Shown here: positions 1 to 12,715 of the stretch, piece after piece
Position numbering within the stretch: the first letter of the stretch is position 1
Layout: each line of letters begins with the position of its first letter
Source of the DNA: Odontesthes bonariensis
Lineage: Eukaryota; Chordata; Actinopteri; Atheriniformes; Atherinopsidae
Reading direction: 5' to 3'
Assembly: GCF_027942865.1 (NCBI RefSeq)
Contig: NC_134510.1
Coordinates: forward strand, 6,296,001-6,360,000
Length of the DNA stretch: 64,000 nt
Made by a program: the position numbers and the translations under genes
Notes under the pieces: model-generated
Databases searched by the model: none
The model's input: only the letters and a program-made list of their open reading frames with translations
Told to the model about the DNA's origin: nothing

Positions 1-120
1 CTATAAACACACAAAGCTGAATTTAAGCTCTCTCCTTAATCATGGATTTGGTTCTTAGAATAATGTATTTAAGTATTTCAACGCAAGTCACATCTGTCCA
101 AAGCAAAAACATGCTCCCAC

Positions 121-293
121 CTGTTGTCAGACCCAGGTCTAATTTTAGCCACTGTAGAAGCAGCCACGGGCAGCCCTGGGCCTGAACCCAATGTCACATT
201 CCCCAGTGTGGCACGGCCACTGGTGTTTTCCAAAGATTTACCGAGGAAACTAGGGAAGGCTTCATCCTCCAACTTGTAAAAACTATCTGCCAT
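121..293 (-). CDS. cep192: cep192 first coding exon (partial gene, N-terminus only)
   Basis: Cep192 is a pericentriolar scaffold that recruits PLK4 and Aurora A to centrosomes. The exon reads MADSFYKLEDEAFPSFLG and later LGNVTLGSGPGLPVAAST, ending GSDNR. This matches the vertebrate CEP192 N-terminus, which has EESFPSFL, LENVTLSSNLGLPVAVST and TDNR in the same order. The start is the ATG at 293-291. The coding part ends at base 121 before a GTGGGA donor, giving 57 codons plus two bases. Upstream, the exon continues as 5' UTR to an acceptor (ACCTTACAG) with first exon base 351. Everything downstream lies outside the window to the left. Position next to seh1l on the same strand agrees with the human CEP192-SEH1L neighbourhood, which raises confidence in an otherwise short match. 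Confidence 0.85.
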
Positions 294-359
294 GTTAATG
301 GAGCAGGGTGACTGCCAAACGTGGCTTGAGATTAGTTCAGGTCCAGACCATCTGTAAGG

Positions 360-858
360 TGTAGAATTTATAAAAAAAAAAAAATTAAATAAAAAAAAAG
401 AGGAAAAGAGAAAAATAATAATGAAAGAAAATAAGAGTAAGTTAGCATTTGTTTGTCATCTCCAATCATACACATTAAATATACAGTACAGCGCGGATGG
501 GATCATTTGATCAGTGTGTATTGTCAATTTAAACATAATCCAATTGTGAGAATTTTCCATGTATGATGTTTAGCAGGTGGACCTTTAAATCCATCAGAAG
601 ACTGACAACACTAGCCAATTACGCTGAATTAGTAGCAATTGCGCCTATTAGCTACTTGCTAAAAACAAGAGAATTTGTTAAGCTCGACTGCAGCTCCAAG
701 TTTGAGCTACTCCACTTCTACTACTCAATAAACTGGAGGGAAGCGTTGCAAAACGACAGCAGACAGTTGTGATACGTCACACCTGCTTACTAATAGTATT
801 CTTGCTTAGTTTCGGCAAAGAAACACATAACGTAAACGTTAGTTGGTCTTAAACTCAC
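360..858. other. presumed cep192 intron 1
   Basis: AT-rich sequence between the proposed noncoding exon and the first coding exon of cep192, with A-rich runs near 370-430. I see no coding or repeat signature. Confidence 0.35.
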
Positions 859-1135
859 ATTCAATACTCCAGAAGAGGGCCGAGAGTGAACTGGTTCTTA
901 TGAAGATCGACCTTTGTCTTTTTAAACTTGTTCTGACACACTGCCAACTGTAGTTACGCTCCAAATGTAACTTTTTTAACACTTACAGGTTTCATTACTT
1001 CTTAAAATTTCGAACTAACTGCTACAATTCTGAAAGACCCAGTAGCGCCCAGAAACCACAGGAAGCCCGCGTGAGCGTCATATTAATAGGGTGGGACTTA
1101 AGCCGCTCCGCTCGCTGTGATTGGCCAAAAAGCAC
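859..1135 (-). promoter_or_regulatory. cep192: probable cep192 promoter and noncoding exon 1
   Basis: On the minus strand a CCAAT box (GGCCAATCACAGCG, about 1131-1118) lies in a moderately GC-rich stretch. About 260 bases downstream a good donor (GAAT|GTGAGT, exon end at 859) would splice to the acceptor before base 351. This is the simplest 5' UTR exon for cep192. The transcription start is not determined; it probably lies between 1090 and 1020. Inferred from sequence signals only. Confidence 0.4.
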
Positions 1136-1259
1136 AGAGGGAGAAAATTGGAAATCGCGATAGGACAACATTCTTATCACCTTGTACTTTGTTGATTCGG
1201 TCAGATTGGAAAATAGTCCATTCATATATCACTCCGGTGTTTGTCCTCAAGATGTTTTA

Positions 1260-2203
1260 TTTTAAACTTCACCCACAATATATCTAACGATGGATATTTT
1301 GACAAAATAAACGGATTGTTATTTAACTTAAGAAAGTTAAAGTAATGAGCTTCCGGTTAAAAGTTAGGCAAAGCATTTTTCCCTCTGTATTTCATCCTAG
1401 AATACTAACGTACATTATTGTAACAACATCACTGACGTTGGGCGTGTTTTACAAAATATATACTTATAATATATACAAAAAGGGTATCATGGGGGACCCC
1501 ATGAAAGGCTCTAAAATGTGTGAAAAATTAGGGAATTGTTAACAAGACTCTAAAAAATTAAATAATGATAATACAGCTGGGAACTTGTAATATAACTACA
1601 ATTATGCGATTGTGGTTTGGGTTCATGGCAAACAACAAGAGATGCACAGTCGGAGAGTTACTGGCTAAGTTAGGAGTGTATCATGTGTTCTGACAAGCAG
1701 CTGAGATGCCCGACAGCTGCTTGAAGAGGCAGAACTGACATCACAGACATTTTATTATTTCATTTGAGACAGGGTCACTAAATTTATAAAAATGCTCTTC
1801 GCTATTAAAGCAAATGAAGGCAGCATAGACATAGCAGCCAGTAAGGATTCATCGACTTGCTTGATGGTCACCCTCTAAACAATCATAGCAGGTTATAATA
1901 CAGCGGATCTCATGTTCCACCTGCAAGAATGTTTGGAATGCCTTAAAAACCAAACTCACAATCAAAAATTACTGCGTACATCCATCTCTGAAGTAATGGC
2001 TGCATGGTAGTGACTCATATGCTCTTCCTTAGAGTTGCTTCACATACCAGTTAGTTACTCATATGTGCTATTTATGTTTGTGTAAAGGGGAAATACATTT
2101 TAAAATAATTCAAACAGGCCCATATGATCAAACTTCATCACATCTTCCAATATATTTTCAAATTTAAGCACAAAATTACACAAAACACAGGAAAAATTGT
2201 TTC
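1260..2203. other. intergenic cep192-seh1l
   Basis: About 0.9 kb between the seh1l poly(A) signal and the proposed cep192 promoter. No open reading frame with family resemblance, no recognised repeat and no RNA gene was seen. Confidence 0.5.
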
Positions 2204-2209
2204 TTTATT
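2204..2209 (-). terminator. seh1l: candidate seh1l poly(A) signal
   Basis: Minus-strand AATAAA, 80 bases past the seh1l stop codon at 2291-2289. It is the first canonical hexamer downstream. Confidence 0.5.
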
Positions 2210-2288
2210 AGATGTGAATGGCAATATTGCATCCTCACCCCAATTATGTCATGCCTTTTTAAATCAAAATACACACAGAAACGCAAAA

Positions 2289-5200
2289 TCATTGTTCCTC
2301 GTCTTCTGGTAAGGACAGCAGTGCTCTAGAGGAGAGTCTGTGGGGGAGAGCTTGTTGCTGAAGCTGAATAATGGGCTCAGCATCACAGTGCTCAATTAGG
2401 GAGGAAGGAGGCAGCAGATGACCATACCTGGTACCTGCTCTGGGAGGATCCAGAGGTGGAAAGAAATACCTAAAGCAACATGGAAAAAAAAAAGAAAAGA
2501 AAAAAAGAATAGAAGACAAAGAGGACAAATACATGGACGGGGAGAAAACAACAATCAAAATAAATACACGAGAGAAACACATAAAAGGAAGTAGAAATGC
2601 GAAAATAAAAGGAGAAATAGTGCAAACATACTTAGGAATTGAAAAAGGGATTAATAGCAGGCAGAGCAGTAACACTGATCTATTGTTTAAAAGTATACAT
2701 GCAGTACCATCATCCAACACCAAAAACATGAGGAATCAAACAAAGTGGAAGCTGTGAAGTACATACATGCAGTTCTCATGCCAAACATGAAACCTTCAAT
2801 CAGTAAGAACTAAGAATTCAGCTATAAAATGTACTGCGCACGGTCTTGTTGGCGCTTGGACAAATGGTTGCTGATTCACAAGAGACATTAGTAATAGGCT
2901 GGACTCTGGTTTATCTTTGGAGAGGTCAGCTGCCGCAGGGGAGGAGCAAAGGGAGCTCTCTTGCCAATCCTGCATGCAACAAGCAATACAATAGCAAGTT
3001 AACTTCAGCAGACCCAGTTCAAACTTATCTTTGTCAAAAGGTAGCTGGAATGTTAGGAAACATTGTCAAACATAATTTAACAGCAATACAAAATCTAATT
3101 AATCTATGACAGAATATCATACAATACATAGCTCTCAGGTTAGATATGAACCAAGAGTTAAGTCAAAAAAGGGAAATACAATAGTTTGGTTAAGTTTTAG
3201 GTTATTAAATTGAACATAAATACAGCCACATGCCAATTCTGACAAAACCAGTGTTTGCCCACACTCAATTTGTTTACTGGTACTTCTGCCTTAGATACCA
3301 GTGAATGGCAATGTTTTTTGTTTTTTTTACTCCTATGAAACTTCTGTTAAACAGCATCCACTGTGGCTGCACTTAAAAATGTATGGGCCAACAGTTGCTT
3401 AAACAATATGTTTGTTTAAGCATGGGCTCCAAACTTAGAGAGCTACAAATTCAAATAAGGTTCCATGGAAAAAATGTCTGAAGACACTGAAAAGAGTAGA
3501 ATAGAAACAATTTTGTTTGTTTTTTTATTAAAAAGTTATAAGCTCTTGCTTTTGCAAATGTAAAATGGCTGTATTCATACTTGCATTTGTGTGTTACAGT
3601 TGGTTAATGTGGTTCATTCAAACTGTCTTTAGGCTCTGCAAAGAGTTTGGCGATACTTGCACAAGGATACATTCATTTGAAAAGAGAAATGAGGACAAGC
3701 TTTGGCCGGTTTCATTACTCTTCTCAAAAGAGAAATAGTCACCAAGAATTTGTGACATTTTACACTGAAAGTTATCTAATTTCTCAGTATAACAACAAGG
3801 TTACCAAACAAGACAATGGTTCCTTTGCGTCTCCTGTAAAAAAAAAAGCTCTAGAAATTCAAAAAACAACAACATATCAAATTTATATAAACAGATTTAT
3901 TGTACTTTGTATAGCAGGGAAACAGTTAGCCCTCACACTAATGAAGCAAAGGGAAAACATGACACCACTCTTAAGACATGCATCAGTACAAGTCCTCATG
4001 ACTTCACAAGCCTAATCCAGATAACTTGTATACTGGAAGCCAGAAGCCAAGCTCTTTGCATGAGGGCAGCATTGGGTCAGTGAGTCCAAGAGGTTTGTCA
4101 GTGGGCAGCTGCACTCCCAGTCAGTGTGAGGCATAATCTAGTAGTCAGTTCTGACTGGCACGGCTTGGACTGGGTGAGTGGCTTCAGATGCACCACACCA
4201 CCTACCTTCCTGCTGACATCCCGTTCAGGGAATTCTGGGAGGTCTGAACAGAGGACCCCACCACTGTGCTCAAGGCTGAGGGTTGACCAGATGAACCCGT
4301 CAACGGGCTTCCATCTCCCTTCAAGATGCCAGTGCACTTCCAGTTGTCCATGTAGTTAGCTGCACAGACAGAGAAGAATTAAGAGTTAATCATTTTCCTA
4401 AATGAAAGAGAAAAGCGGAAACTGCAGAAGTTATCAGTTTTGCTTCCTCCCCACCATAAGTGTATAACCCTTGTATCTTACTGCTCAAGTGTGATTTTTC
4501 TATTGACATCAAAATCTTCTTTTCTGCCAGATCAGAACACTTCTCAGAAGCTTTTAAGCCACCTGACAATATACATAAATTCCTATAGTTGCTGAACTGA
4601 CATTCATCTAATACTCACGTAATGTTACTATGGACCATATCACTGGTCAATCAACAAAGAAAACAACCCAACAGTGCAGCTTTCCTGAACTTCAGATTTT
4701 CTTTAACATCTTTCAACTCATTGTTTTAGTTTTTTTTTCTATCAGAACGTTGCTGTTGAGGTTTGCTTGCAGACATGCGTTTAGGGGAAAAGTTTTTGTG
4801 CAATCAGAAGAAACAAACAGACCATTTTGGATGCCAACATTTTGCTGTGAAAGCATGTGTCATTCTCAGACGCTATAGAGACCAAATCCAGCTGAATGAT
4901 GAGCTTGTTTTTAACACATTTACCAGATTAATTTCATAAAACATGACAATGAGCACGTCATAGTTCATCGATGGACTCCACTGCCTCCTACTGGCTGAAT
5001 GAAATAATTTATAACTAGTTTTAAAATCACTATTTAGTATGGTTTCACTTTAATTCGTACAATACAAAATATGTGTATGTATGTAAATAGGCTTAAATAG
5101 AGAACCATTTTTTTGGTGTTTTGTTTCTCAAGCCATTCATTCAGTTTTTTCTCTGTTACTACAAACCATACACACAAATAAGGGTTAAGGACAATGGATC

Positions 5201-8200
5201 GCTGACAGTGACACGACAGAGCTGGACAACAACCAAAAAGCAAAAGATGCAGCCACATCCCAAGGTTAGAGTAATCATAATGTTCCATTTCTCAACGACA
5301 TAACTGCAGGTAAAAACATTACATCAACTTAGCACTACTAATGACTAAATGTGTACTGCGGATTAACTTTTACTAAGTAACAATATGACCTCCCTTGTGA
5401 TGGATTGATGACCTGTCCAAGGTGTACCCTGCCTCTCACCCAGTGACAGCTGTGATAAGCTCCAGTGACATCCCATTCATAATAAATGGAGTTAAATATG
5501 ATGTTGGCCCACCCTTTTGAGCTATAACAGCTTCAACTCTTTGGGGCAAACTTTCCACAAGGTTTAGGAGTGTGTTTATGACAAGTAGACAGATAAGTAA
5601 CATTCTTCTGGCAACCGCCAAACCCAGACTCGTCCATCAGATAGCCAGATGGAGAAGCATGATTCGTCACTCAAGAGGACTCTCTACGCACTGTTCTTGA
5701 GCTAATCTGAAGGCCACATCAAGTTTGGAGGTCTGTAGCGATTGACTTCACAGAAAGTTGGTGACCTCTGCGCCTCAGCATCCACTGACCCGCTCTATCA
5801 TTTTACCTACCACTTCATGGTCGAGTTGCAGTTCTTCCCAATCACTTCCACTTTGTTATATAATTCCACTGACAGTCGACTGGAATATTTAGTAGCCAGG
5901 AAATTTCACGAATGGACTTGTTGCAAAGGTGGCATCCTATCATGGTACCATGCTGGAATTCCTTGAGCTCCTGAGAGCGACCCATTCTTTTACAAAGTTT
6001 GTAGAAGCAGTCAGCATGCTTTGATGCTTGAATTTATACACGTGGCCATGGAAGTGATTGGAACACCTGAAGTTAATTATTTGGATGGGTGAGTGAATAC
6101 TTTTGGCAACATAGTGCATCTCTGCTGGGCACACAGTTTTAATAACAGAACACATCACTCACCCCTTCACACCGACACTAAACATTAACTTTACTCTTGA
6201 CTGGTTTTAAAATTTGTCAAGATGGGTACCAATGTTGCTCAACTAATTGAGAAAGAGCCCTACGTACAGAGGCTGAACATTCTCATTCCATCTAACCCTG
6301 GTTTAAGTCCCAGCCCACACCCTTTGCAGCATATTTTCTCGCACTTTCTGTATCTACTGCTTGATATAAGGCCTCCACAATGCAAAATAGTCTCAGAAAA
6401 AAAACACTCAGGGTTATAAAACTCTTAACCAAGCCTTGCAAACCAGTTACTGTTTAGCTATATGTTGCCTAGCAACAACTAATTTGTAGTCATGAAAAAG
6501 TAAAGTGGAGTATAACTTGCTTCATACAGAAAGATGCAGACACAAAAAGAAAAGTTTGACAAAAAAAAGAAAAAAAAAACAAGATCACCTATGCAGCTTT
6601 GCCATTGCATCAATTCAACAGTTTTACTTTCAGTAAAAACTAGAGAAGCTACCAACCTCCTGAAAACCTCCTCCGACTCTATTTTGTTACAATTGCCAGA
6701 TATGAATCTGAGCGAGTGGCCATGACTTGTGGAGTCCCCCAGGGGTCAATTCTTGGACATCTTCTGTTTAACTTGTATATGCTCCCTTTGGGTCAGATAT
6801 TGCAGAACTTTAACATCAAGTAACACAATTATGCAGACGATACACAACTTTATGTGTCTCTGTCACCAGACGACTGCAGCCCAGCTAGACGTACTGTGTC
6901 AGTGTCTGGAGGAAATAAACACCTGGATGAGAGAGAATTTTCTACAATTAAATGAAAACAAAACTGAGATCATTCTGTTTGGTAGCAAAGAGAAGAGGGT
7001 CAGCATTGGTAGATATGTTGAGACTCGGACCCTTACAATCACTGACCAAGTTCGTAACCTTGGACTGTTGATAGACTCAGATCTGACTTTCAGCAGCCAC
7101 ATCAAAGCTGTCACCAAGGCAGCTTTTCACCTCTCAGAAGCATCAACAGAATTAAAGGTTTTTCTCTCCCAAAAAGACCAGGAAGAACTCATCCATGCAT
7201 TCATCTCCAGTAGACTCGATTACTGTAATGGTCTTTTAACTGGACTTCCCAAAAAGAGCATTTAACATCTGCAGCTCATCCAGAACACTAGAGTTTTAAC
7301 CAGGACTAAGAGATCTGAACACATCACACCAGTTTTAAAATCTGTACACTGGCTTCCAGTCAGTCACAGAATATCATTTAAAAGCCTACTGATGGTTCAA
7401 AAATCCCAGAACGGTTTAGGCCCAAAATACATCTGTGATATGTTCAGAGAATATAAACCTCGCAGAGCTCTTAGATCCAAGGACTCAGGTCAGCTCGTCC
7501 ATTCCAGAGTCCAGACTAAATATGGAGAAGCAGCATTTAACTGTTATGCTACAAACAAGTGGAACAAACTGCCAGTGGAGATTAAACTTTCACCAAATGT
7601 AGACATATTTAAATCCAGGTTAAAAACATTCTTTTTCTCATGGGTCTATGCATGAAATCTGCACGGTATCTTTAATTTATCTAGACTGTTGCTTTTTTTA
7701 AATAATTTTAATTATTTCTCTTTACATTATTTTATGCATTTTTTAATGCTTCTTCCACTCCCCGCTGCAATGCTTTTATTTTATTTAAAGCACTCTGAAT
7801 TGTTTTGAACATGAAATGTGCTATACAAATAAATTTAACTTGACTTGACTCTGTTCTGATTGATCAACTCAACAGACCACAACAAGCACATTCCACATCG
7901 GCAAAGGTGGGACAGAGAAGGTTTTTTAATTAAAGCTAAATTGCCCCAAAGTGCAGAAAGTGTCAGATTCTTTTTTCCCCATCTTCCAGGAAATTACAAC
8001 TTCAAAAATACCAACCAATTTAAGCATATCATATAAAAACAACTAAACACTGACATTGATTTCATGAGAACTTTACAATTTGAGTTTGATCACATATGCT
8101 TTGTATATGAGCCTGCTACATCACAGTAGCAAATCTAAACCAACTGACTGAGAGTGGTGTACATTGCTACATGGATACTAAGAGCCCGATACCAAAAGCA

Positions 8201-9391
8201 ATAAGTATAAAGGGAGCAGCACTGGCATTGGTTGAAAGAGTTATTAATTGATAAGGAATGAAAAGCTACGTTGATAAACTCGTACCATCATATTCATCAT
8301 TCTTATAAAGTCACTGAGCAACAATAATGTCACAAAAGTCACCTTGCCTAAGTCTCCATTTTCCGAGCAATGTACAAACTAATAGCTTAAACGTGCTGCA
8401 AAAAAACAGCTGATTAAAAGAGGATAAATGATGAGTCAACAACAGTTGCCAACAACAGCCTCCCACCTTTCCACAGACGTACACAGCCATCGTCCCCTGA
8501 GGAAGCCAGCAGTGTGCTGGTGATGTTCCAGCTCACACGCCATACCTGGGAATTATGGTTGTCAAACTGAGCCACAATCTGCACCTCAAACTTGGTGGGT
8601 CCTGTAGTGGTGCTCTCTTTCCTGTTAGAAGCATCCAGGACAGGATGAATTTGAATTCCATCATGTAATAATGCAGGGTTTCATTGATTACACCAACTTC
8701 TGTGAAATGTCTGTCATTCAAATGACATTAGAGAGCGTGAGAGAGAAAAACTGAAAGTCACCTCATGGGAACAAGCTTAAATATTCTGACATCTTTTGTT
8801 GCGATGGCGAGCACATGGAAAGATCTTCCCAGGTTTGGAGCAAATGCAATGTCATGGACTGCATCGGTGACGGTCATCAGTGTCTCCGCTTTACTGTATT
8901 TGCTTTTAAACATTAGTAAAACAATAGTGATCAGAAAAAAAAACCCATAATAGTTTTGAATTTTACAGTTGTTTTGAATAATACAGTAGCACAAACAGTA
9001 CTCAAAAGGGAATACTCACCGTGTGTTTTCATTATACTCGTAGATCTGGACCTTCCCACCGTACATTACGTTGCTGTCATCACTCCCCACAGCGAACATT
9101 GGAGGGTGAGCACGAGAGCTGAGTGAAATGAAGATGATAAAAGATTAAACGGACATATTTCTGCAACACTGTTCAATCTGATAAGCTGGTGTTTCCTACT
9201 GATTTACAGAAAAGATGCATGTACGTAAATTAACATCTCCTAAGATTGTGAGAGTAACTAAAGATGAAGCAACTTCAAAGTGCCTCTCCTCGCCATCAAA
9301 CAGCTATCTCAAGACCAGCTTTATGCCATGGGGAGTCTCCCCTCGCTCTCACGGGACACGCTCTTTTGAATTTCCTTCGGGAATAATAAAG

Positions 9392-9427
<36 letters not shown>

Positions 9428-10983
9428 CGTCTTTCTATCTTACTTTTCACCTGTTCCAAGCCCATTCGTGCAATTCTTGTTGTAATCAAAAGATGGTGCT
9501 TCCTTAACAAAAAAGAAAACCATCCACATAAACGCATGGCTCATTGTTAATACAACATTCTGCAGGCATCAGAGCCAAAGTATCGTGTGTGCAAGCAAAA
9601 GATTCGTGTGCAAATCTCAACGCAAACATTGACCGTACTTCATTATTTGATATCTGCACAGAGTTAGAAGTCACAGGGATGGTAAAAGATTACCAATGCA
9701 AGATCTTAAAAAGGTTCCATAGGCTTTTGATTCAGAGTATGCAAAGTAAGACTGTTGTCCAACCTGGAAGGGTTCCAAGAAATGCAGCTGCAGCTGAGCT
9801 TGCATGAGATCTCATGCTGCAGGGACCACTGACTCAGGTTCATCACGTCAGGAGCTTCATAGATCCTCACCACTCCATCAGCAGAGCAAGTGGTCAGCAT
9901 CAGACCCATGTGTTTAGGAGCAAACTTCACATCAGTCACTGATGTTCTACTGTCCACAAGTGTGGTTCTCTTTATCTAAAACAGAGAAAAATTAAACAGT
10001 TAGGTCAGATCAGACAAACCTGAGTTTAAAAATGTGCTACAGTTGGACTAACCCAGTGGCTCAACCCTCTCTGCTTGTCATTGGACTCTCCCACAATCTC
10101 CTCCCAGACAGCAGCTGTTCTGTCAAAGGAGCAGGACGCTAGAACCTGCCCAAATTCTGGATGAGCCCAGGTTACTCTCCACACTGATCCACTATGTGTC
10201 TGCACAGAAGAGAGATTAGATTCCCTTGAATCAGAAATTCCTATTATATTCCATGATCACTGAATGCATTGTATGAGTCTAGAATACACAACGCATATAC
10301 AGATAAGGATACCAAAGCAATGTAACGATAACATATAATTTTATCAAGAAAGCCTTTAGCTATGAATTAAAAAGTGGTTATTTACCTTCCAGCTGGCTGT
10401 ACAATGCCACTCTCCGTTCTCACTTTTGTCCCAAACCTGAGAGAAATAAATATTGCTATTATCTTATCTGTATTCATACTTGTTTATCTAGCAACAAATC
10501 ACCCATACTAACATTCTTGAACCTTATATATCCTTCCCACTCTACATGTAGGATTTGAAAGAAATGCATTTTGCTGCTTTACATGCAAACTGTGTCGGTG
10601 TAAAGCTGCATTCCTGTTCAGTTGCTGCATTAATCTATAAACAGTCCACCTAGCTTTAGTATACACGTTGTATAACTAGTAAAACAAGGTGCAGCAACGT
10701 AAAGCTAGCTTCGAGTCTAGGAAACCAGGTGAGCTATAGCATAAAAGCTTATACTTTATTTATCAACAACACATGAGACAGTATTTTAAGGAGAGAACTA
10801 GAAGTGTGGGTAACGTGTGTAATGCTAATATGCTAGCAACAGATGCTAACATTAGCACCAAGTTTAACTCACCTTAACACTTTGGTCACTGGAGCAAGTT
10901 GCCATTCTCCGGCCATGAAAATCATACGACACATCATGAATGAGATCTTTATGATCTGCTGCAATACTACGAGCGACAAACAT
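2289..10983 (-). CDS. seh1l: seh1l, Seh1-like nucleoporin / GATOR2 subunit (complete, 9 exons)
   Basis: Seh1 is a WD40 beta-propeller subunit of the Nup107-160 nuclear pore complex and of GATOR2, an activator of mTORC1. Coding exons: 10983-10873, 10436-10386, 10199-10053, 9975-9764, 9118-9020, 8902-8762, 8621-8467, 4359-4206, 2469-2289. They total 1251 nt (416 residues plus TGA), with phases matching at every junction. Landmarks are the N-terminus [20 protein letters not shown], then [104 protein letters not shown] and the tail [16 protein letters not shown]. All are near-identical to human SEH1L apart from the tail. Exon 6 uses a weak acceptor (TTTAAAAG) after 8903, which restores RKYSKAE. 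Reading past exon 8 gives a stop four bases into the intron, so a shorter 357-residue form is possible. Introns 5 and 7 contain repeats. Confidence 0.97.
2470..4205. other. seh1l intron 8
   Basis: About 1.7 kb between the last two seh1l coding exons. No transposon or gene is recognised. Minus-strand AATAAA hexamers at 3901-3896 and 3529-3524 could serve a transcript that ends in this intron. Confidence 0.5.
5390..5475. repeat. short teleost interspersed repeat fragment
   Basis: Contains the phrases GATGACCTGTCCAAGGTGTA and CCCAGTGACAGCTGTGATAA, which recur in many teleost genomes. Class not assigned. It directly precedes the Tc1-like fragment. Confidence 0.45.
5485..6118 (-). mobile_element. 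degenerate Tc1-like DNA transposon, internally deleted
   Basis: The minus strand carries [17 protein letters not shown] near 5579-5520, typical of the end of a Tc1-like transposase, but most of the catalytic part is missing. The far end keeps a terminal motif (ATACTTTTGGCAACATAGTG, about 6097-6116). The same family recurs at 22913-23994 in the same orientation. The internal join near 5583-5600 marks a large deletion. The copy lies in seh1l intron 7. Confidence 0.75.
6620..7856 (+). mobile_element. 5'-truncated L2-type LINE (reverse transcriptase C-terminal half), broken
   Basis: The plus strand shows a reverse transcriptase core in shifted frames: CGVPQGSIL near 6731-6757 and the catalytic YADD at 6830-6841. 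These are followed by the [26 protein letters not shown] and KWNKLPVEI signatures of L2/CR1-type LINEs. A frameshift and a stop separate the YADD segment, the middle part (ends at 7265) and the last part (7392-7655). The 3' tail ends in AAGCACTCTGAATTGTTTTG and AATAAATTTAACTTGAC. It sits antisense in seh1l intron 7, and the copy is dead. Confidence 0.85.
9360..9428 (+). repeat. retroelement 3' tail fused to (CTAT)n microsatellite
   Basis: GAATTTCCTTCGGGAATAAT followed by AAAGTATCTATCTATC repeats. This is the familiar teleost retroelement end that grows a TATC microsatellite. It lies in seh1l intron 5. Confidence 0.75.
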
Positions 10984-11558
10984 TATTTAAACAACAATAT
11001 ACCGGCAGGTCTAGCTGAACTGGCAAGCTAGCAGGCCTGTCATGTGTCCACCTCATAGACTGTATTGTGCCTGTGTGACTAAGTTTTACGCCTGGGTCGT
11101 CGTAAGGTAATGTTGGCCACAAGTGGGCAGTGTTTTTCTTTCGAGATACTTCATCAATGGATGGAAAACATGGACTCGTTAGTAAACAGAACATTTGCTT
11201 AATCTAAAGAAAGTTAAGGTGAATAGTAATAGTAAGTAACGACACTGCAGTTGGTTTCCGATTCCAGCTTCAGATTCGCGAATTAAAGCCATGGGCATAA
11301 AGGACGATTTCAGAAAGAAAGTCTGACATCATTCTTATCCCGTCTCAATGTTGCACAGTGTATTTTCAAACTTCAAAAGTTTTATTTTGCACTAAATTCA
11401 GATGAGCTTTAATTACTCTAGTAAATGTATATAATTATGTATTGTCTTTACAAAAGGTAAGCAGCGATACAAATTGTGGCAGATGTTTCTGGCTGTATTT
11501 GCAAGAAAAAGTAGCCCTATTAAACAAAGAGCCTAGTATAGTAATATGGGGAAGTTTA

Positions 11559-11624
<66 letters not shown>

Positions 11625-12169
11625 ATTGTGTATGAGTGTGTGTATGTGTATGAAGATATTCGAGTCCAAACAAAGTCATTGAATGCAAATACAGCTTTTA
11701 ATCTTACTTAAACTTAAATCCCTTTTAAAACACTGAACACAATTACAACAAACAAAAAATATTCTAAATCCTATAGGATTTATGTCAGTAATTAAATACA
11801 AGTAATGGAAAATCTATTGAAATATTATTATCAACCCAAATGGGAAAATTATAAAAAAAAAAAAAAAAAACACTATTGAAAAACTTAAGTGCAGGCAGCA
11901 GAATGCATGCTTCCACTTGATATTGGGGATAATAGAAAAGATAATCTAAAGCAACTGTGCTACACAAAAGTAATCACTAATAACTATTATGTAGATTCAG
12001 AAGCTTGATGTGAATCTAAATATAACCCTAATTTTGATAAAGGAAGTTTCCATCAAGTTTGCCAGCTTTTTTTCTGCTGGCTTCCTACATTTACATCTTT
12101 CCACACCTTGTACCCTGTTTTACAGGCAGGTAAATTATTCTGACACCTCTGTTGAGAACTGACTCTCGT
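10984..12169. other. seh1l upstream flank, no gene seen
   Basis: Presumed seh1l promoter region next to the ATG at 10983, then AT-rich sequence with one microsatellite (listed separately). No further gene recognised and no TATA box obvious. Confidence 0.4.
11559..11624. repeat. (CTAT)n microsatellite
   Basis: About 16 uninterrupted tetranucleotide units, with no clear retroelement tail in front. Confidence 0.95.
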
Positions 12170-12715
12170 ATCATGGTCCATGGTTTTTTTGTGTATTGGT
12201 TTTTGTCTTTTGGTTTCTTAGTTTTAGTTTAGTCATTTCTTTCTGCCATGATTTAGCCTATTCTGTGTTCTTGTTTAGTATTTTGTTTGAGCTTTATTAC
12301 TTGTATTCTGTTTTAGCTTTCAGTTTTCAGTATTATATTCTATTGCAGTCTTGTCACCCCTAGATTTCCTCAGTTGTCTTGGTCCTGTCCCCTGGTCTCA
12401 TTCTCACCTGTCACCTGATGATTCCCTTCCTGATGTTACACAACTCATCAACCCTCTCAGTATTCATAGCTCTCCAGTCACTCAGGCAGTTGCCAGGTCA
12501 CTGTTGTTGTTATCCTTTGGTTCTCTTGTCAGTTTCGGTTGGTAACTCTAGTCCTTGAAGTTAATGATTTTAATTTATGTATTTGGTTTTCTGCTTTGGC
12601 AGGGCCTGTTGTTCAGTTAAGAAAAAAAATAAAATAATGAATCCACTACCTATCTCATTGTCTGGTAGTCCTACATTTGGGTATTTAACCCCAAGCTACG
12701 CATGAATCATGACAT
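12170..12715 (+). repeat. retroelement-like 3' end, unclassified
   Basis: A T-rich stretch of TTTTAGTTT-type phrases runs into CCTGGTCTCATTCTCACCTG and ends near TACATTTGGGTATTTAACC. This order resembles the long T-rich 3' ends of teleost retroelements. No coding sequence is present, and the classification is by recollection. Confidence 0.4.

Noticed and set aside
1022..1225. 67-codon minus-strand frame in the proposed cep192 promoter
   Set aside because: No family similarity; the region is better explained as promoter with a CCAAT box.
2289..2729. 146-codon minus-strand frame read as one protein
   Set aside because: Only the last 60 codons (2469-2289) are real seh1l sequence; the part upstream of the acceptor is intron.
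5742..5966. Plus-strand 74-codon frame, and a similar frame at 22791-23543
   Set aside because: Both are antisense readings of Tc1-like transposase sequence.
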